A stretch of 64,000 nucleotides of DNA. It comes from Phytophthora hibernalis (lineage: Eukaryota > Oomycota > Peronosporomycetes > Peronosporales > Peronosporaceae). The notes under the pieces were generated by a model. That model saw nothing but the letters and a program-made list of their open reading frames with translations, did not search any database and was not told the origin of the DNA. Position 1 is the stretch's first letter. Each line of letters opens with the position of its first letter. The position numbers and the translations under genes are program-made. The stretch spans positions 1 to 64,000 of the forward strand of contig JAAKBF010000187.1 of assembly GCA_012656075.1 (NCBI GenBank), written 5' to 3'. Positions 1 through 10,220 of the stretch are shown here, in pieces.

Positions 1-1995
1 CCGCGCGGATCCGGAGGTTTTACGCGATTGCGCAGTGGCCGGTTCCCGTATCCCAGAAGGACCTACGTAAGTGGCTTGGCCTAGCCAACTTCTTGCAAGT
101 ACAGTGCCAATTATGCCGAGATGGCGCGGCCATTGACCAACCTCCTGAAGAAGGACACGGAATGGTCGTGGAACGACGAGGCTCACCAAGCGTTTGAGTC
201 TATCAAAAGAAGCTTGCAGAGCGCTCCGATCTTGGCTTTGCCAGACGACGATCGCCCGTTCAGTGTAGTATGCGATGCATCGGACTTTGCCATTGGCTGT
301 GCGCTTCTGCAAGTCGATGCCGATGGCAGAGAGCGAGTGGTCTCGTTCCAGTCGCGCCAACTAAAGGCGGCAGAGAAGAACTACCCGGTCCACGACAAGG
401 AACTTCTCGCTATGAAGTACGCGCTGGTGAAATTTCGGGTACACCTGCTTGGCAGTAAACCCTTTGTGATCTACACAGACCACGCGTCCCGGACTGCGAC
501 ATCGTCGCCTCATCTCTCCCAACGCATGGCGCGGTGGCTCTCCTTCTTCGCGGAGTATAACTTCACGGTGGAGTACAAGCCAGGAAAGCAGAACGTCCTC
601 GCGGACGCACTTTCCCGACGTCCGGACTACGAGCTGGCGCACGTCGCGTACCTCGAGTCCCCGCTCTATGAGCTTCTGCGAGAGGCGTACGCCGAGGACG
701 AAGATCTGGTCGATCTCGTTAGAGCACTCGGTACGCCGAAGGCAGCGGTGAAGATAACTGCGCGGCAGCGCTCGCGGTTGCACCGCTACTCTCTGGTCGA
801 AGGTCTCCTCTATTACCAAGTCGATGAAGGCGAAGAGCCTCGCATAGTCGTTCCTAACGACGAGGACTTGCGGCATCGCGTTCTCTACGAGGGTCACGAC
901 ACGCCGCTCAGCGGCCATCTTGGACGTGAGAAGACGTACACGTCCGTGGCGCGCAACTTCTGGTGGCCTCACATGTACAAGTGGGTTCGTAAGTACGTGC
1001 AGACGTGCGAAACGTGCCAACGTGTGAAACCCGCTCCCTCGTCATCGGCTCCCTGGATGAGCTTGCCGGTGCCGGCCGATTGTTGGCGCTCGGTGAGCAT
1101 GGACTTCATCTTCGAGCTTCCGGCGGATGCGCGCGGCCACACTGGCATCTTGGTCTTCGTTTGCCGTCTCAGCAAGATGGTGCGGCTAGCCGCGGTGAAA
1201 AAGAGTGTGACGGCGCTGCAAGCGGCTCAACTCTTTGTCGACAATGTCTTTCGACATAATGGCCTTCCGGAGGCGTTCGTGAGTGATCGGGATCCCCGCT
1301 TCGTCTCACACTTCTGGAAACACTTGTTCCGTCTTCTCGGAACGAGATTGGACATGTCCACGGCGGACCATCCGCAGACAGACGGTCAAACCGAGCGGGT
1401 GAACCGCGTGTTGGAGATGTGTTGCGCAGCGTCTGCGCCGAAGAACCCACAAAGTGGAGCACGCTGCTGCCGCAGGTGGAGTTCGCGCTGAATAATGCTG
1501 TGCATTCGTCGACGGGTTTCACCCCATTCTACGTTAACGGGCTACGCCATCCGCGTACGCCACTGTCGTTACCTCCGGCTTCTAATTTGAGTGGGGGAGA
1601 GGCTGACGCCGAAGACCCGCGGGGCCTTAAAGGCCTGCGTCCGTCCGTCAAACGGAACCTGTTGGCGTTCATCGAGACTGGTGAAGCCGTAAGGCAACGC
1701 GTCCGGGACGCTATGGCTGCCGCGCAAGACACACAGAAGGAAAACAGTGATCGCCGAGGGCGAAGGAACGTGAATGTGTTTAAACTTGGGGACCAGGTCC
1801 TCTTAAACGCTAAAAACCTCCCTATGCAGGCGGTCACTACGGTGGGCAGCACAAAGCTGCGTCCACGGTTCGTGGGGCCGTTCACGGTCATCTGAGTCCA
1901 TGGCAACGCATACACATTGGACCTGCCGTCGGCTATGGCCACGCACCCGACGTTCTACGTGGGACTTCTTAAGCCTATCACCAGGCCGAGGTGAA
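1..1995 (+). pseudogene. gypsy copy 1 pol: RT end, RNase H, integrase (frameshifted)
   Basis: The polyprotein makes element cDNA and integrates it. The RT connection region is present at 1-120 in two frames with indels near 36 and 105. RNase H runs from about 255 to 620: the CDASDFAIG strand is at about 290 and YTDHAS at about 475, where one codon is missing relative to copy 2. The integrase HHCC zinc finger is at about 885-1030, ending in CETCQRVKP. The catalytic core has SMDFIFELP (first Asp, about 1097), VSDRDPRF (second Asp, about 1280) and QTDGQTERVN (Glu, about 1390). A frameshift at about 1415 moves the frame to 1419-1893, which ends with the integrase GPF-type strand RPRFVGPFT. A stop at 1894 interrupts the final HPTFYVGLLKP segment. 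Domain identity is secure; the protein is broken. Confidence 0.93.
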
Positions 1996-2519
1996 TGACT
2001 GAGAGTCCGACGTATTCGCGAAGTGGCGAAACGCGTTCGCCATCATCTGCATCATATCCGGCGGAGGAACGGTCGCAGCAGCAGGGGGCGGAGCAGTCGG
2101 AGGAGCACGGCTCTCCAACGCCTCAACGCGAGTAGAGGTCGCGGAGCCACCCAAAGTGCTTGTGAAGCTCAGCACGGTCATTCGCGAGGGCCCTCTCTCT
2201 CCGAGCATCGATAAAGCGCTTGTCGAAGGTCCTCGCTCGAGCGATCGACCTGCCGCTGGCGATCACCCGCACTGCGTTCGAGCTGAACCACACTTGGAGC
2301 CAAATGATCACAGTCGACTCGACGGAGTGCAGGTTCCCAGGGCCACTAAGTCAGTCCTCTGCGACTCCAAGAGCCGTTGGCAACCCTCCACTGCAGTCAC
2401 GAGCTTCGTGTGGTCAGAATGGCCAACAGGCGCTGAAGCGCGCCGCCAACACCTGACGCGGAGCGTCCCGATCCGTGGACGCGTCCGTTGCGTCCCCCGC
2501 CTCCACTGATCGGTAATGA

Positions 2520-2700
2520 GGGCGCTCTCTACTTCCATGTCGAGAGAATACTGAGGCGCCGCGGGCGTAGCGGTCACTACCAATACTTGGTGAAGTGGCG
2601 CGGCTATCCGGAGGATCAAAGCACGTGGGAGGCTGGTAGCCGTCTCTCGGAGGACTGCGCCGACATCGTGGCCGCTTATGACCGCTCCCTGGAGCCGGTC
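2520..2700 (+). pseudogene. chromodomain of gypsy copy 1 pol
   Basis: The reading frame encodes a classical chromodomain: YFHVERIL, then YLVKWRGYPEDQSTWE and an acidic C-terminal helix (EDCADIVAAYDRS). The conserved aromatic residues (Y/F, W, W) of the methyl-lysine cage are present. In chromoviruses this domain is fused to integrase and directs insertion to particular chromatin. Here it sits about 520 bp after the HPTFYVG end of integrase. The linker is open in mixed frames, rich in Ser, Pro and Gln, and also open on the minus strand. The sense frame stays open to 3267, but that extension does not look like protein and probably mirrors the antisense frame. Confidence 0.9.
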
Positions 2701-4156
2701 GGCGCTAACCGCGCCAAGAACACTGAACGGTTCTACCGGCTGCGACTGCCACGACTTCTGGATCTTCTGCACAACCTCCTCGAGGATAACGCCCGGGGTG
2801 GGCTTCGAGCGCTCGAGGTATCGGTTGCGCCACTGGCCATCCACGATGGACTTCGCCATGCGGAAGCGGAGGCGCCGTTGGGCCAGCCAGTCGATACGGT
2901 ACGGCGAGTCCGTGAACTCGGGCAAGGGGTACCCCAAGTGGTGCAGCCAGTCTGTGAACTCGCGTTCGTTGGACTGGCGGGCGAGGCCCGTGTCGTCGTG
3001 GAGGACGACGGGACACTCGTCGTACTGCTGCACGCCTTACCCGGCTCACGACTCTGTCGAAGGTACTCGCGGTACTCCGTACGGGCCAGTATCGCAGCGC
3101 GAGCAGCTGCTCTTTGTTTCGAGGTGCCGCTGGCTCGTGATCTCGCTTCGAGGTTCGTCGCTGCTCCGCAGCCTCCCTCACATCGCGGGCACGATCGTGA
3201 AGGTGCTGGCGGTTGTCGGGCTGAAGCAGCCCTTCGGGTACGTCATCACCGTCGCCGACGTTGGTGATAACTTGGGCTTCCGCTTGGCGGCTTCAGCAGC
3301 AGCAGCACGAGGAGTTGCAGGACTCCCCGGATGGAGACGTCGCTGCTGATCGGTGAGCTTGGGTGAAGTGCTTGGGTCGTTGACCTCGCCCGACTCCAGA
3401 TCCGACTCGCTGTAGTCGACCTCGTCCGAGGCATCCTCCTCCGAGCGGTGCTTCGCTTCACTTGTTGCACCCGGCTCGGGTTTGCGATCGGTGGCTGAGG
3501 CAGCGTCCTTGGGTGCGTCGCTGGTCTGCTTTGCAGTCGCCGAGTGGGACTTGTCGTCGCCGGCCTCGGAGGCGTTGTCGCCGTCCTCGGAACTTTGGAA
3601 GCTTGACCATCGTCATCAGCAGCTCTGTGAGCCTCGTCGCCGCTGTCCGAAGCTTTGTCGTCAGGACCCGGGACTTTGGAAGTCGCTGCCGTCGCTGCGG
3701 TCGTTGCCGTCGGCGCGCTCGCATCTTCCGCTCTTGGAGCTTCGTCGCCGTGGGATTCCGGGCTGTCGTCGCCCAGAACTAGGTTCGGTTGGTCTCGCCG
3801 TCGGAGTCCGACTCGTTGTCGCTGCCGCCTTCGTACGGTCCGGGCAGGGTGACCTCGGTGCGTTTCCTGCTGGACCGGGATCTGGTCGCAGCGGGCTTAG
3901 CCTGTCGTCGGGCTTCTGGGAAGCCTTCTTCGGATGCCGAGGCGGCTTCTTCGATTGGGCTTCGCCGCCTTTCGTCTTGTGGTCGGCGGCGCGGAGCGCT
4001 TGGAGTCGGCGCTTTGGCATCGCAAGTGGTGCTGGTCTTGGTGCCCGGTGGGCGTCTTGGGTTCTCGGCGGGTGTTCGCTCGGGCGCAAATTGCAGAATG
4101 AGGCGTTGCCTGTGCGGTTCGCTGGAATTCCCCCTGGGACAAGGTGCTTCCCGTTT

Positions 4157-4169
4157 GGGTGTGGGAGGG
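4157..4169 (+). other. polypurine tract of gypsy copy 1
   Basis: A G-rich run (ttgggtgtgggaggg) lies directly before the LTR start TGTAATGG. This is where the plus-strand primer of an LTR retrotransposon is expected. The same tract flanks the 3' LTR of copy 2 (23517-23530, opposite strand). It is G-rich rather than purely purine. Confidence 0.6.
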
Positions 4170-4588
4170 TGTAATGGGGCCACTTGACAGGGGGCGACCA
4201 TTGTTCTCTGTGATGTGGTCCACACCATTGGTGTCCGTCACACGCGTGGTGTGTGGCACGTCAAGGACTTAATTCGTACTTCAGTCGTACTTAAGTGGTA
4301 CGTCAGTTGTATTAAAGCAGTACATCTAAATGGGTGGTCCCCATTAGGACAGATCAGATTAGACAGGGATTCAGTATGCAGATAGTTAGCAGTAGTTAGA
4401 ACTACAACAGTGTTCTTAATATAAATCAGTTTAACTCTAACCCGAAGTTCGCAAGTCAATTGGTACTCGGTACCATATTGGACAGGAAGGCCAGGCCTTT
4501 GCAAGCTTACAGCAGGAACGCTAGGCGTCTGTTGTGGTTAGCGCGTTAACGCTTCCTCTAAAGCTAAGGTGCGTGTGACCCCGTCACA
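4170..4588 (+). repeat. 3' LTR of gypsy copy 1 (419 bp)
   Basis: The repeat begins TGTAATGGGG and ends CCCCGTCACA, with TG...CA termini. It is nearly identical to the two LTRs of copy 2 (23097-23516 and 30720-31140) in reverse complement. The ATG of the antisense frame lies inside it. The next five bases (4589-4593, ccgag) pair as a target duplication with 31141-31145, not with the flank of this copy's own other end as far as the window shows. Confidence 0.93.
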
Positions 4589-4593
4589 CCGAG

Positions 4594-5171
4594 CGTGCTA
4601 CGTCTCAAAGTGTAGAGGGTGATTTCGGCTTTTCTATGCCTTGTAGTTGCCCTTCGTGTATGGCTTGGGCAACTTGATCGCTATGCTCGCTGGCTCCTTG
4701 TCATCGTAGCGGCCACCCGGGTTGATGTTGTCCAGGAAGCGCTGGTCTCGTCGGGGTTCGTGGGCGCTTGTTCTTGGCGGCTGCGAATTCTGGACTGAAT
4801 GCGAATCCGGGTTGGCCGGCTGGCGGGTTTGCAAACCCTCAGCAAACCAGAAAAGTGGGTGACCACCCGGTATTCCACCAATGAGCGGATGAGACGCTCA
4901 GCGTTAGCTTGCGACAGCGACGACTGGTCTCGCCGTCCGGTCGCAGCTTGACCACTTTCAGCCAATATGCGCGCAAACTCAACACTTTCGGCCAATCGGC
5001 GACAGTCTTGATCACTTGAAGCAAAGGCTTCGTCTTGTACAGCTGTTTCTGCTGCAGTAGTGTTCGTAACGGGCAGCACCCTCGTTGGGCTCATAACCTG
5101 TGGCGACGCAGGGCGCGTAACTGGGGTTGATCCTTATCTGCAGGACGAGCACTTTGTCGCTTTGGTGCCAT
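4594..5171 (-). pseudogene. copia element C, gag N-terminal part
   Basis: The frame begins with an ATG at 5171, just inside the copia LTR, with an N-terminus containing PKRQSARPA, a Ser/Ala-rich stretch, and a block ending IAIKLPKPYTKGNYKA. Two stops follow before the sequence is cut by the gypsy LTR at 4588. When 4589-23096 is flipped, this fragment runs into 31146, where gag resumes in a matching frame (RTERYNNAEGLRRPKYNAW). The assignment to copia gag rests on that continuation and on the LTR next to it. The protein forms the virus-like particle of Ty1/copia elements. Stops and frameshifts make it non-functional. Confidence 0.75.
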
Positions 5172-5190
5172 TGCAGGGAAGTACACGTAG

Positions 5191-5694
5191 TGATAGGTAA
5201 CACTAAATCACTAAAGGAAGTAACACTTGTACGTGCGGGCAAAAGGCCGCGACAGGACGGAGGCTGCAGGGTAGCTCTCCTGTTCACAGTGTGCATCACG
5301 CTGTAAAAGCCGAAGTGTGAGCAAGAGGGCGCCCGGCGCCGCGTTCAGGTTTGTGTATTTGTAGCATACAATCACAAGGTCAGTCAATAGAGTAGAGCAG
5401 TCAGCAGGATAGCTCACAATCAGGGCGCTGTTGGCCAACGGTGTATCCGTCCGTAGTCCGCCACTAATCTGCATGTTGAGCGCGCATCCGGACGCATACG
5501 GTCGAGCATCACGCAGTGACTGCCGTGTGTGTTCTGGTGCATGCAGTTGCATGATAGTCTTCAGGACGGATAGCTTGCTGCTACCTTTCTTGAAGACTGC
5601 AAGTCAACAAGTCAGTATCTTGGGCTCTGGCACTTGGTTGGGCTCAAGGTTCTGGCGATCAGCAAAGTATTCAGCAGTCCACCGTCCCACTGTG
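5191..5694 (-). repeat. 5' LTR of copia C
   Basis: This about 500-bp sequence recurs at 41037-41567, same strand, with many scattered indels and substitutions. Read on the minus strand it ends in CCTATCA at 5191, 19 nt before the gag ATG. The outer boundary is uncertain: similarity to the other copy stops near 5694, about 17 bp short of the TGTCAGC start that the second copy shows next to its purine tract. The outer tip of this LTR is therefore missing or replaced. Confidence 0.8.
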
Positions 5695-5699
5695 TTGTC

Positions 5700-6070
5700 T
5701 TGTCCTCCCTCCAGTGTTGTTTGTTGACTCCTATTCGTGTATGTGGCCTTGTTGGCCAGCCAGTCGGCCATCCTGTTGTACTCACGTCGATGATGAGTCC
5801 AGGAGAGGTCCGTGACCGCCGCGAGCCTCCGCCTTCATTGCCAATTGAGCCGCATAAAGTACGATGATGTCGTATGATCGTTGCACTGCCGCCGACTATG
5901 TGGAGTGGTGCATGCCCCAGCTGACACATGCCGTCAACTTTCGCGGACTGGGTGCTGCAGGACGACTGCGCCGACATGGCGTTCAACGCCTCGACACTGT
6001 AGCTACTGGTGATGGAACTGCGCAGGCCGAAGCCACCCAGGTCGCTGCTTTGGAATGAATAGTCCATGAA
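5700..6070 (-). pseudogene. LINE-type RNase H C-terminal fragment
   Basis: Minus-strand frames carry IVGGSATIIRHHRT (an RNase H core strand in which the expected Asp of GDS is Gly), YAAQLAMKAEARG, and, after a frameshift, WTHHRREYNRMADWLANKA. The His-x-x-Arg-x-x-Asn-x-x-Ala-Asp pattern is typical of the RNase H domain at the end of oomycete LINEs. The copia C LTR begins at the downstream edge, so the copia element probably inserted into this LINE remnant. The upstream remainder is not recognisable. The call rests on the motif only. Confidence 0.55.
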
Positions 6071-6259
6071 CTCAGGTACGAGTCAAATTCGGGCTTCAGC
6101 GGCGACAACGTACACCCCATGTTCTTCGCTAAATTGTTCGTATTATAGTAGTCTTTTCAGCCTACGGCATGCATATACATCCAACCTATACCACCTGCAG
6201 TGGGCCAGAATGTCGGATATCCGCACCACCGCTACCCCGGCTCCTCGCGGTCCTTGATT

Positions 6260-7130
6260 GCCACGGGAATTTGAGTTTCTCATTGACCAGAGATTGAAAC
6301 CTACAGTAATTTCAGAGTTAAGCGGCCTTCTACTTACTGTACATGTATTTGATGTTGATGTTTAGATTAAAACAATAATTGGTAACCCTCTAGAAATCTG
6401 GGGTCTGCTTTTTGCCCTTATTCGAACCAGTAGCAACGAATGCCAAGGTCACTGACGACTATGGAAGCGTGCTTTTAAAAATTGATTTCGAATAATTCCG
6501 AACGTTCATAACGTTATTTTTAGTTTCTTTTTAGTTCGCTGTAAACATGAGACCAAACGAACTCTTATTTTCAGTGTGAAACTAGGGAGGGCCGCAAGCG
6601 CATCTGACTAGGACCCTTACGATTCTAAACCCTGCGTCAAGAGAATCTGATGTAAGAACTGTAGCCAGATTATATTTGGGCCGTGGCACAGATCAGAATA
6701 TTTGACGACACACTTCTAGCTACAAGAAAAAAGAACAATATTAGTCGCACTTGCCACTCGAAAGTGACTTTGAGTTTTCCTGATGATCACATGTATTCTT
6801 GATTATAAAATACCTGTAAGGTTTAAATTCATCTGACAATTCTGATACTGATGTTCAAAATCTGATAATTGCGTCTGATTAGGAATGCCAGAATTCAGGT
6901 GCTCAAAAAGAACGCATTTAAAATTAGGTCATTTTAAAATAAAAGAAATGTAAATACTAACGACAGCAAGTACTGAAGTAATAAATACCCAATAAAAGTA
7001 GCTGAAAACGAAATGTAGTAAAAAGAAGAATCGTGCAAATGACTTATCTTTTTTTGCCTTTGAGATGCGTGTCGACACCCCAGGGCAATGCATGCGTAGT
7101 AAACTAAGTACTACTGTAGTACTTCACAAA
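6260..7130. other. AT-rich intergenic sequence
   Basis: No frame in this stretch looks like protein. The base composition becomes clearly AT-rich compared with the retrotransposon to the left. A TACATGTA palindrome is at 6340-6347. The right end is the 3' flank of the RRM/CCCH gene. Confidence 0.6.
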
Positions 7131-7136
7131 ATCAAA

Positions 7137-8407
7137 TCAAGCGTCCAGCTCCACTTCGCCCTTTGCTAGCAGCTTCGACAACGCTGACTTTTTGGCACCA
7201 CGCTTCGCACGTCGCTCCTGTTTCAGCTTCTCGCGATTTGCGCGCATCGTCTCCTTGTCTACCTTACGCTTCTTCCCGCCACGTCTAGGACCTGACTCAT
7301 CATCAGATACGCCGTCGAAGGCAGCACCCATATCGATCTGCTCGGTCTTCATCTTCTTCAAGGGATGCCTTTGCATTTCCATCTCCTGGCTTTCGTGCCG
7401 AACCTCTTGCTTGGCAAAGTGTCTAACTTCTTGCGTGACATCCTCCTTCATGACCTGCTGTACCACTGGTTTGTCCTCCTGCTTCACAGCTTGCCTCTCA
7501 CCGCTAGATGCAACCTTCGCCTTCCATTCAAACTTTTTCGGTCCAGGTTTCTGCTGCTGATTCGACCGTGTTGACTGTGCCGCCATGAAGTTGTTCACGT
7601 GGTTTGCCAGAATGGTCACGGCCGGTGTCCTCTCCTGCCGTGTCTTGAATGTTTTGCTGTGTTTCACAGTTTCCACGTCTTCTTCCTCACTTTCCTCGTC
7701 CGGTCGTCTCCTTTTCTTACCCACTTCCGTCTCCGCCACCACCTCGAACGGATCCTTCACCGCCTTCTTCTCCACCTTTCCTTTCTTCCCCTTAGTAGTA
7801 GCAGCTTCTCCTCCCTTCACCAGCAACTCGTGTGCGTAAAGACACTTCTTGCCGCGATGACATCTGCCGTTCTGGAAGCTGTAGCACACGCGTTTCTCCG
7901 GCATCTTGTCTTTCTTGATCTCATTTTCCTCCTCGTCTCCGTCCTCGACGTTCAGCGGGTGTGAAAACTTGCACTTGTTCCCATGTTTGCACTCGCCCGT
8001 CTGCACGAACTCAAAGCAGTTGCCGAACTCGCCGTCCTTGATGTCGTGCGAGAACGCGCAGTTGGCGCCCTTGGAGCACTTGCCCTTGCGCAGCAGCCAG
8101 CACGGCCGCTGACTCACATCCTGCGTCTCCTTCTTCTGCGACTGGAACTCGTCCTTGGGCACCAGCTGCCGCACGTTCAAAGTGCGGCCTTCCACCACTT
8201 TACGGTTCACGGACTTGATGGCGTTGCGCATGGCGGACGCGGCCGTGAACGTCACGAAGCCGCGCGAGACGTTGGAGACGGCGTCCAGCACCACTTTGGC
8301 TTGACCACGGCGCCAAACTCGCCAAAGAGCTCCGAGAGCTGCGCATCGTCGAAGGTTTTAGGGATCCCCACCACGATGATCTTCTGGCTGTCGTTGGAAC
8401 GCGTCAT
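7137..8407 (-). CDS. RRM plus triple CCCH zinc-finger protein (one frameshift)
   Basis: The protein starts at the ATG at 8407 (MTRSNDSQKIIVVGIP). It has an RNA recognition motif at its N-terminus (RNP2-like IIVVGIP, RNP1-like SRGFVTF), then three CCCH fingers: CWLLRKGKCSKGANCAFSH, CFEFVQTGECKHGNKCKFSH and CYSFQNGRCHRGKKCLYAH. A long Lys/Glu-rich tail with nuclear-localisation-like clusters ends in SALSKLLAKGEVELDA. This architecture is known from nuclear RNA-binding proteins. The RRM is broken by one missing base near 8295: the upstream frame ends at 8252 and the downstream frame opens at 8294. The break falls at a GGCC run and everything else is intact, so a sequence error or a very recent mutation is more likely than old decay. 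The exact RNA target cannot be read from the sequence. Confidence 0.85.
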
Positions 8408-8449
8408 GACGGAGGAACGAGATGTACCGGGACAGTTGATTCCCAACTG

Positions 8450-10079
8450 AGACTTTTTGGCTGGTTGGTGACGATTCGGTCCTTCAGTTGCGCAAGTTGA
8501 GTTGTGTGAGCGTTTAAGTTGCTAGATTGGGTTTTTGCGTGGTGTGGGGTACATCAATTGGACTACGGCAGGATAACGCACCTATTACATGTATAGACTA
8601 TAGCTACAGGGAGCGACGATGTAGGGAACGGGCTACAAGTAGTTGAAACAATAATTGAAATTTTGCATATGAGAATCGGTGCGTTTGTTATGACATACAA
8701 TAAATAACGAAAACTCTATGAATATGAAAGTCGCGATGCACTATTAGAGCATTTCAATTTTTGATGGCTTGGACCAGTAGGTGGATATGCTCTTACGGTA
8801 CTGTGGGAGATCTGAAAGAGAAATTTGCCGGAAAACTCACACGAAACCAACACTGGTTTGCTCGTAAATAAATTCCGAACCAAAATTATACCGTTCGTTC
8901 GAAGTCCTCCCAACCTTGTTTTGAAAATTGTCCTTCTCTAAAACTACTTGCCAACACTCCGAGTAAATACACCACGCGCTCTTTTCTTGATTTAAGGTAG
9001 AAATGAGAATATTTGTGGAATGATTACCAAAGGTGTATGAGGTCAGACGACTATTATTAAAATAAAGGTGAACGGTGTACATATCTTTTTGGTTTGTGGT
9101 CAGATCCTACCAGCTTTCGAACCACGACGGGCAGGTTTGGAGTTACTCCAGCTGATTTCACTATGGTTTGGACACATCCCAGGTTTGATTTTGAGTTACT
9201 CGTAGTACCAAACCAAACCATGAAATCGATTAAAACCTGGTTGGCTGGTAATTTTGGTTTGGTTCGAACGGGTTTGGTTTGGTTTGGTTTGCTCATGGTG
9301 TGAGAAAAGCTGGCAAGGCCGAGACATCCCTACGGCTCTGTCTTGTACGAAGTGGATTCTCGAATTTCCAACCCCGTGAAACAAAGACAACATCCAACCT
9401 GCAGTTGATTCCTGTCCTGTGAATATTAATAAATCCTACCCCGCACCCCACGCACACACAACTATAATACATGTATTACATGTATATCAACTGCTGCAAA
9501 TTTTGCAGCAGTTGATAACGTTTGATACAGCCGGTTGACTGCGACACCACCTTGACAAATCTAATGATGACCACGTAACGCGAAAGCGGATAACCGGCGC
9601 CACGATGGATATATCTTCCACAAGACAACTACCAAATATAAATCGTGCCCGTGAGAAACACTACATTTACCCGTATTACTAGTTGCTCGAGTCGTTAACT
9701 AGATGCAGGCACAAATTTGTGTTATGTTGAGATGATGAAAATGAACATGCATTGCGTCTGGACCATCCTATCTCAAATTGCAGTACGTTACATGCATTTC
9801 GCTCTCAAGCGCAGCAACGGAGTAACCGCGGCAGTTGCAGTCGCCTCGTCGCCAAAAAAGACAAAATTGGCGATGGGCTGCACTATCTACAGTTCCAGTA
9901 CACTTTTACAGACTATATAACAATTGAACGGTGCCCATGTGTAACTTACACAGTGTGAGTCGATATCCTTGTGGTATTACGGTCTAGTTTACAGAAACCC
10001 GGCTATTACTTACGCGCGGGCCTAATCAATAGCAATAACCAAAGCTAACGACACTTCTTCTATCAGGGTACCCCATCAC
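8450..10079. other. intergenic region with TTTGGT-rich tract and palindrome
   Basis: No convincing gene. 9057-9303 is rich in TTTGGT and ACCAAA words and is partly open on both strands, but it looks like simple-sequence repeat rather than protein. A 31-nt palindrome sits at 9486-9516 and TACATGTA occurs at 8586, 9468 and 9477. The last few hundred bases are the promoter side of the acid phosphatase gene. Confidence 0.55.
9486..9516. repeat. perfect 15-bp inverted repeat with 1-nt centre
   Basis: The arms atcaactgctgcaaa and tttgcagcagttgat are exact reverse complements separated by one T. No transposon ends flank it. It lies about 700 bp upstream of the acid phosphatase start. Confidence 0.9.
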
Positions 10080-10220
10080 ATGATGTCTTATCCGTACTCT
10101 GTCGTCTACAACTCATTTTCTTTGTCGCACCTGTACTCGGTTGGTTGGTTGTTTTCATTCTTCATTTTACTCAGAAGAGCACGACCGAACGTTTCCGATA
10201 ACCAAAGAAGTCGAAGAGAA

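Larger units (their letters stand above)
1978..4259 (-). pseudogene. antisense reading frame of gypsy copy 1 (LTR to integrase end)
   Basis: A chain of minus-strand open segments runs from an ATG inside the 3' LTR (4259) to a stop at 1978, opposite the chromodomain and linker. Its order is an LTR-encoded N-terminus (MPHTTRV), a Lys/Arg/Pro-rich segment, an acidic Ser/Asp/Glu-rich segment (about 3800-3350), a segment with globular-looking composition (about 3180-2700, containing EFTDWLHHLGYPLPEF and RIDWLAQRRLRFRMAKS), and a Glu/Arg/Leu-rich putative coiled coil (about 2420-2000) ending in SFTSAW. Frame changes occur near 3900, 3700, 3460, 3240 and 2400. The opposite copy (23427-25726) has the same segments with different breaks, so an intact ancestral frame is plausible. 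I do not recognise the protein. It could instead be chance open sequence in GC-rich DNA. That doubt is strongest for the part opposite the linker and chromodomain. Confidence 0.5.
1..4588 (+). mobile_element. Ty3/gypsy retrotransposon with chromodomain, copy 1 (5' part outside window)
   Basis: This is the right-hand part of an LTR retrotransposon read left to right: the end of reverse transcriptase, RNase H, integrase, a chromodomain, about 1.5 kb of extra DNA, a purine-rich tract and the 3' LTR. The same element is present almost unchanged on the opposite strand at 23097-31140, where it is complete at about 8.0 kb. Position 1 here corresponds to about 27700 there. The order RT-RNase H-IN-chromodomain is that of Ty3/gypsy chromoviruses, whose integrase tail is known to bind chromatin. 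The coding region has several frameshifts, so this copy is not autonomous as read. Its 3' flank is the copia C gag fragment. Confidence 0.95.

Noticed and set aside
361..1020. 219-residue minus-strand frame opposite gypsy copy 1 RNase H/integrase (also present in copy 2)
   Set aside because: It mirrors a strongly supported sense protein, has an Arg/Val/Leu-rich shadow composition and no start or regulatory context. GC-rich DNA makes such frames common.
2705..3267. Sense-strand continuation of gypsy pol beyond the chromodomain
   Set aside because: The frame is open but rich in Leu, Val and Gly without motifs, while the opposite strand has a more protein-like sequence. It is treated as the shadow.
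9057..9303. Possible gene from overlapping frames on both strands
   Set aside because: The sequence is a degenerate TTTGGT repeat, and translations repeat Pro/Asn/Lys or Val/Trp/Phe words.
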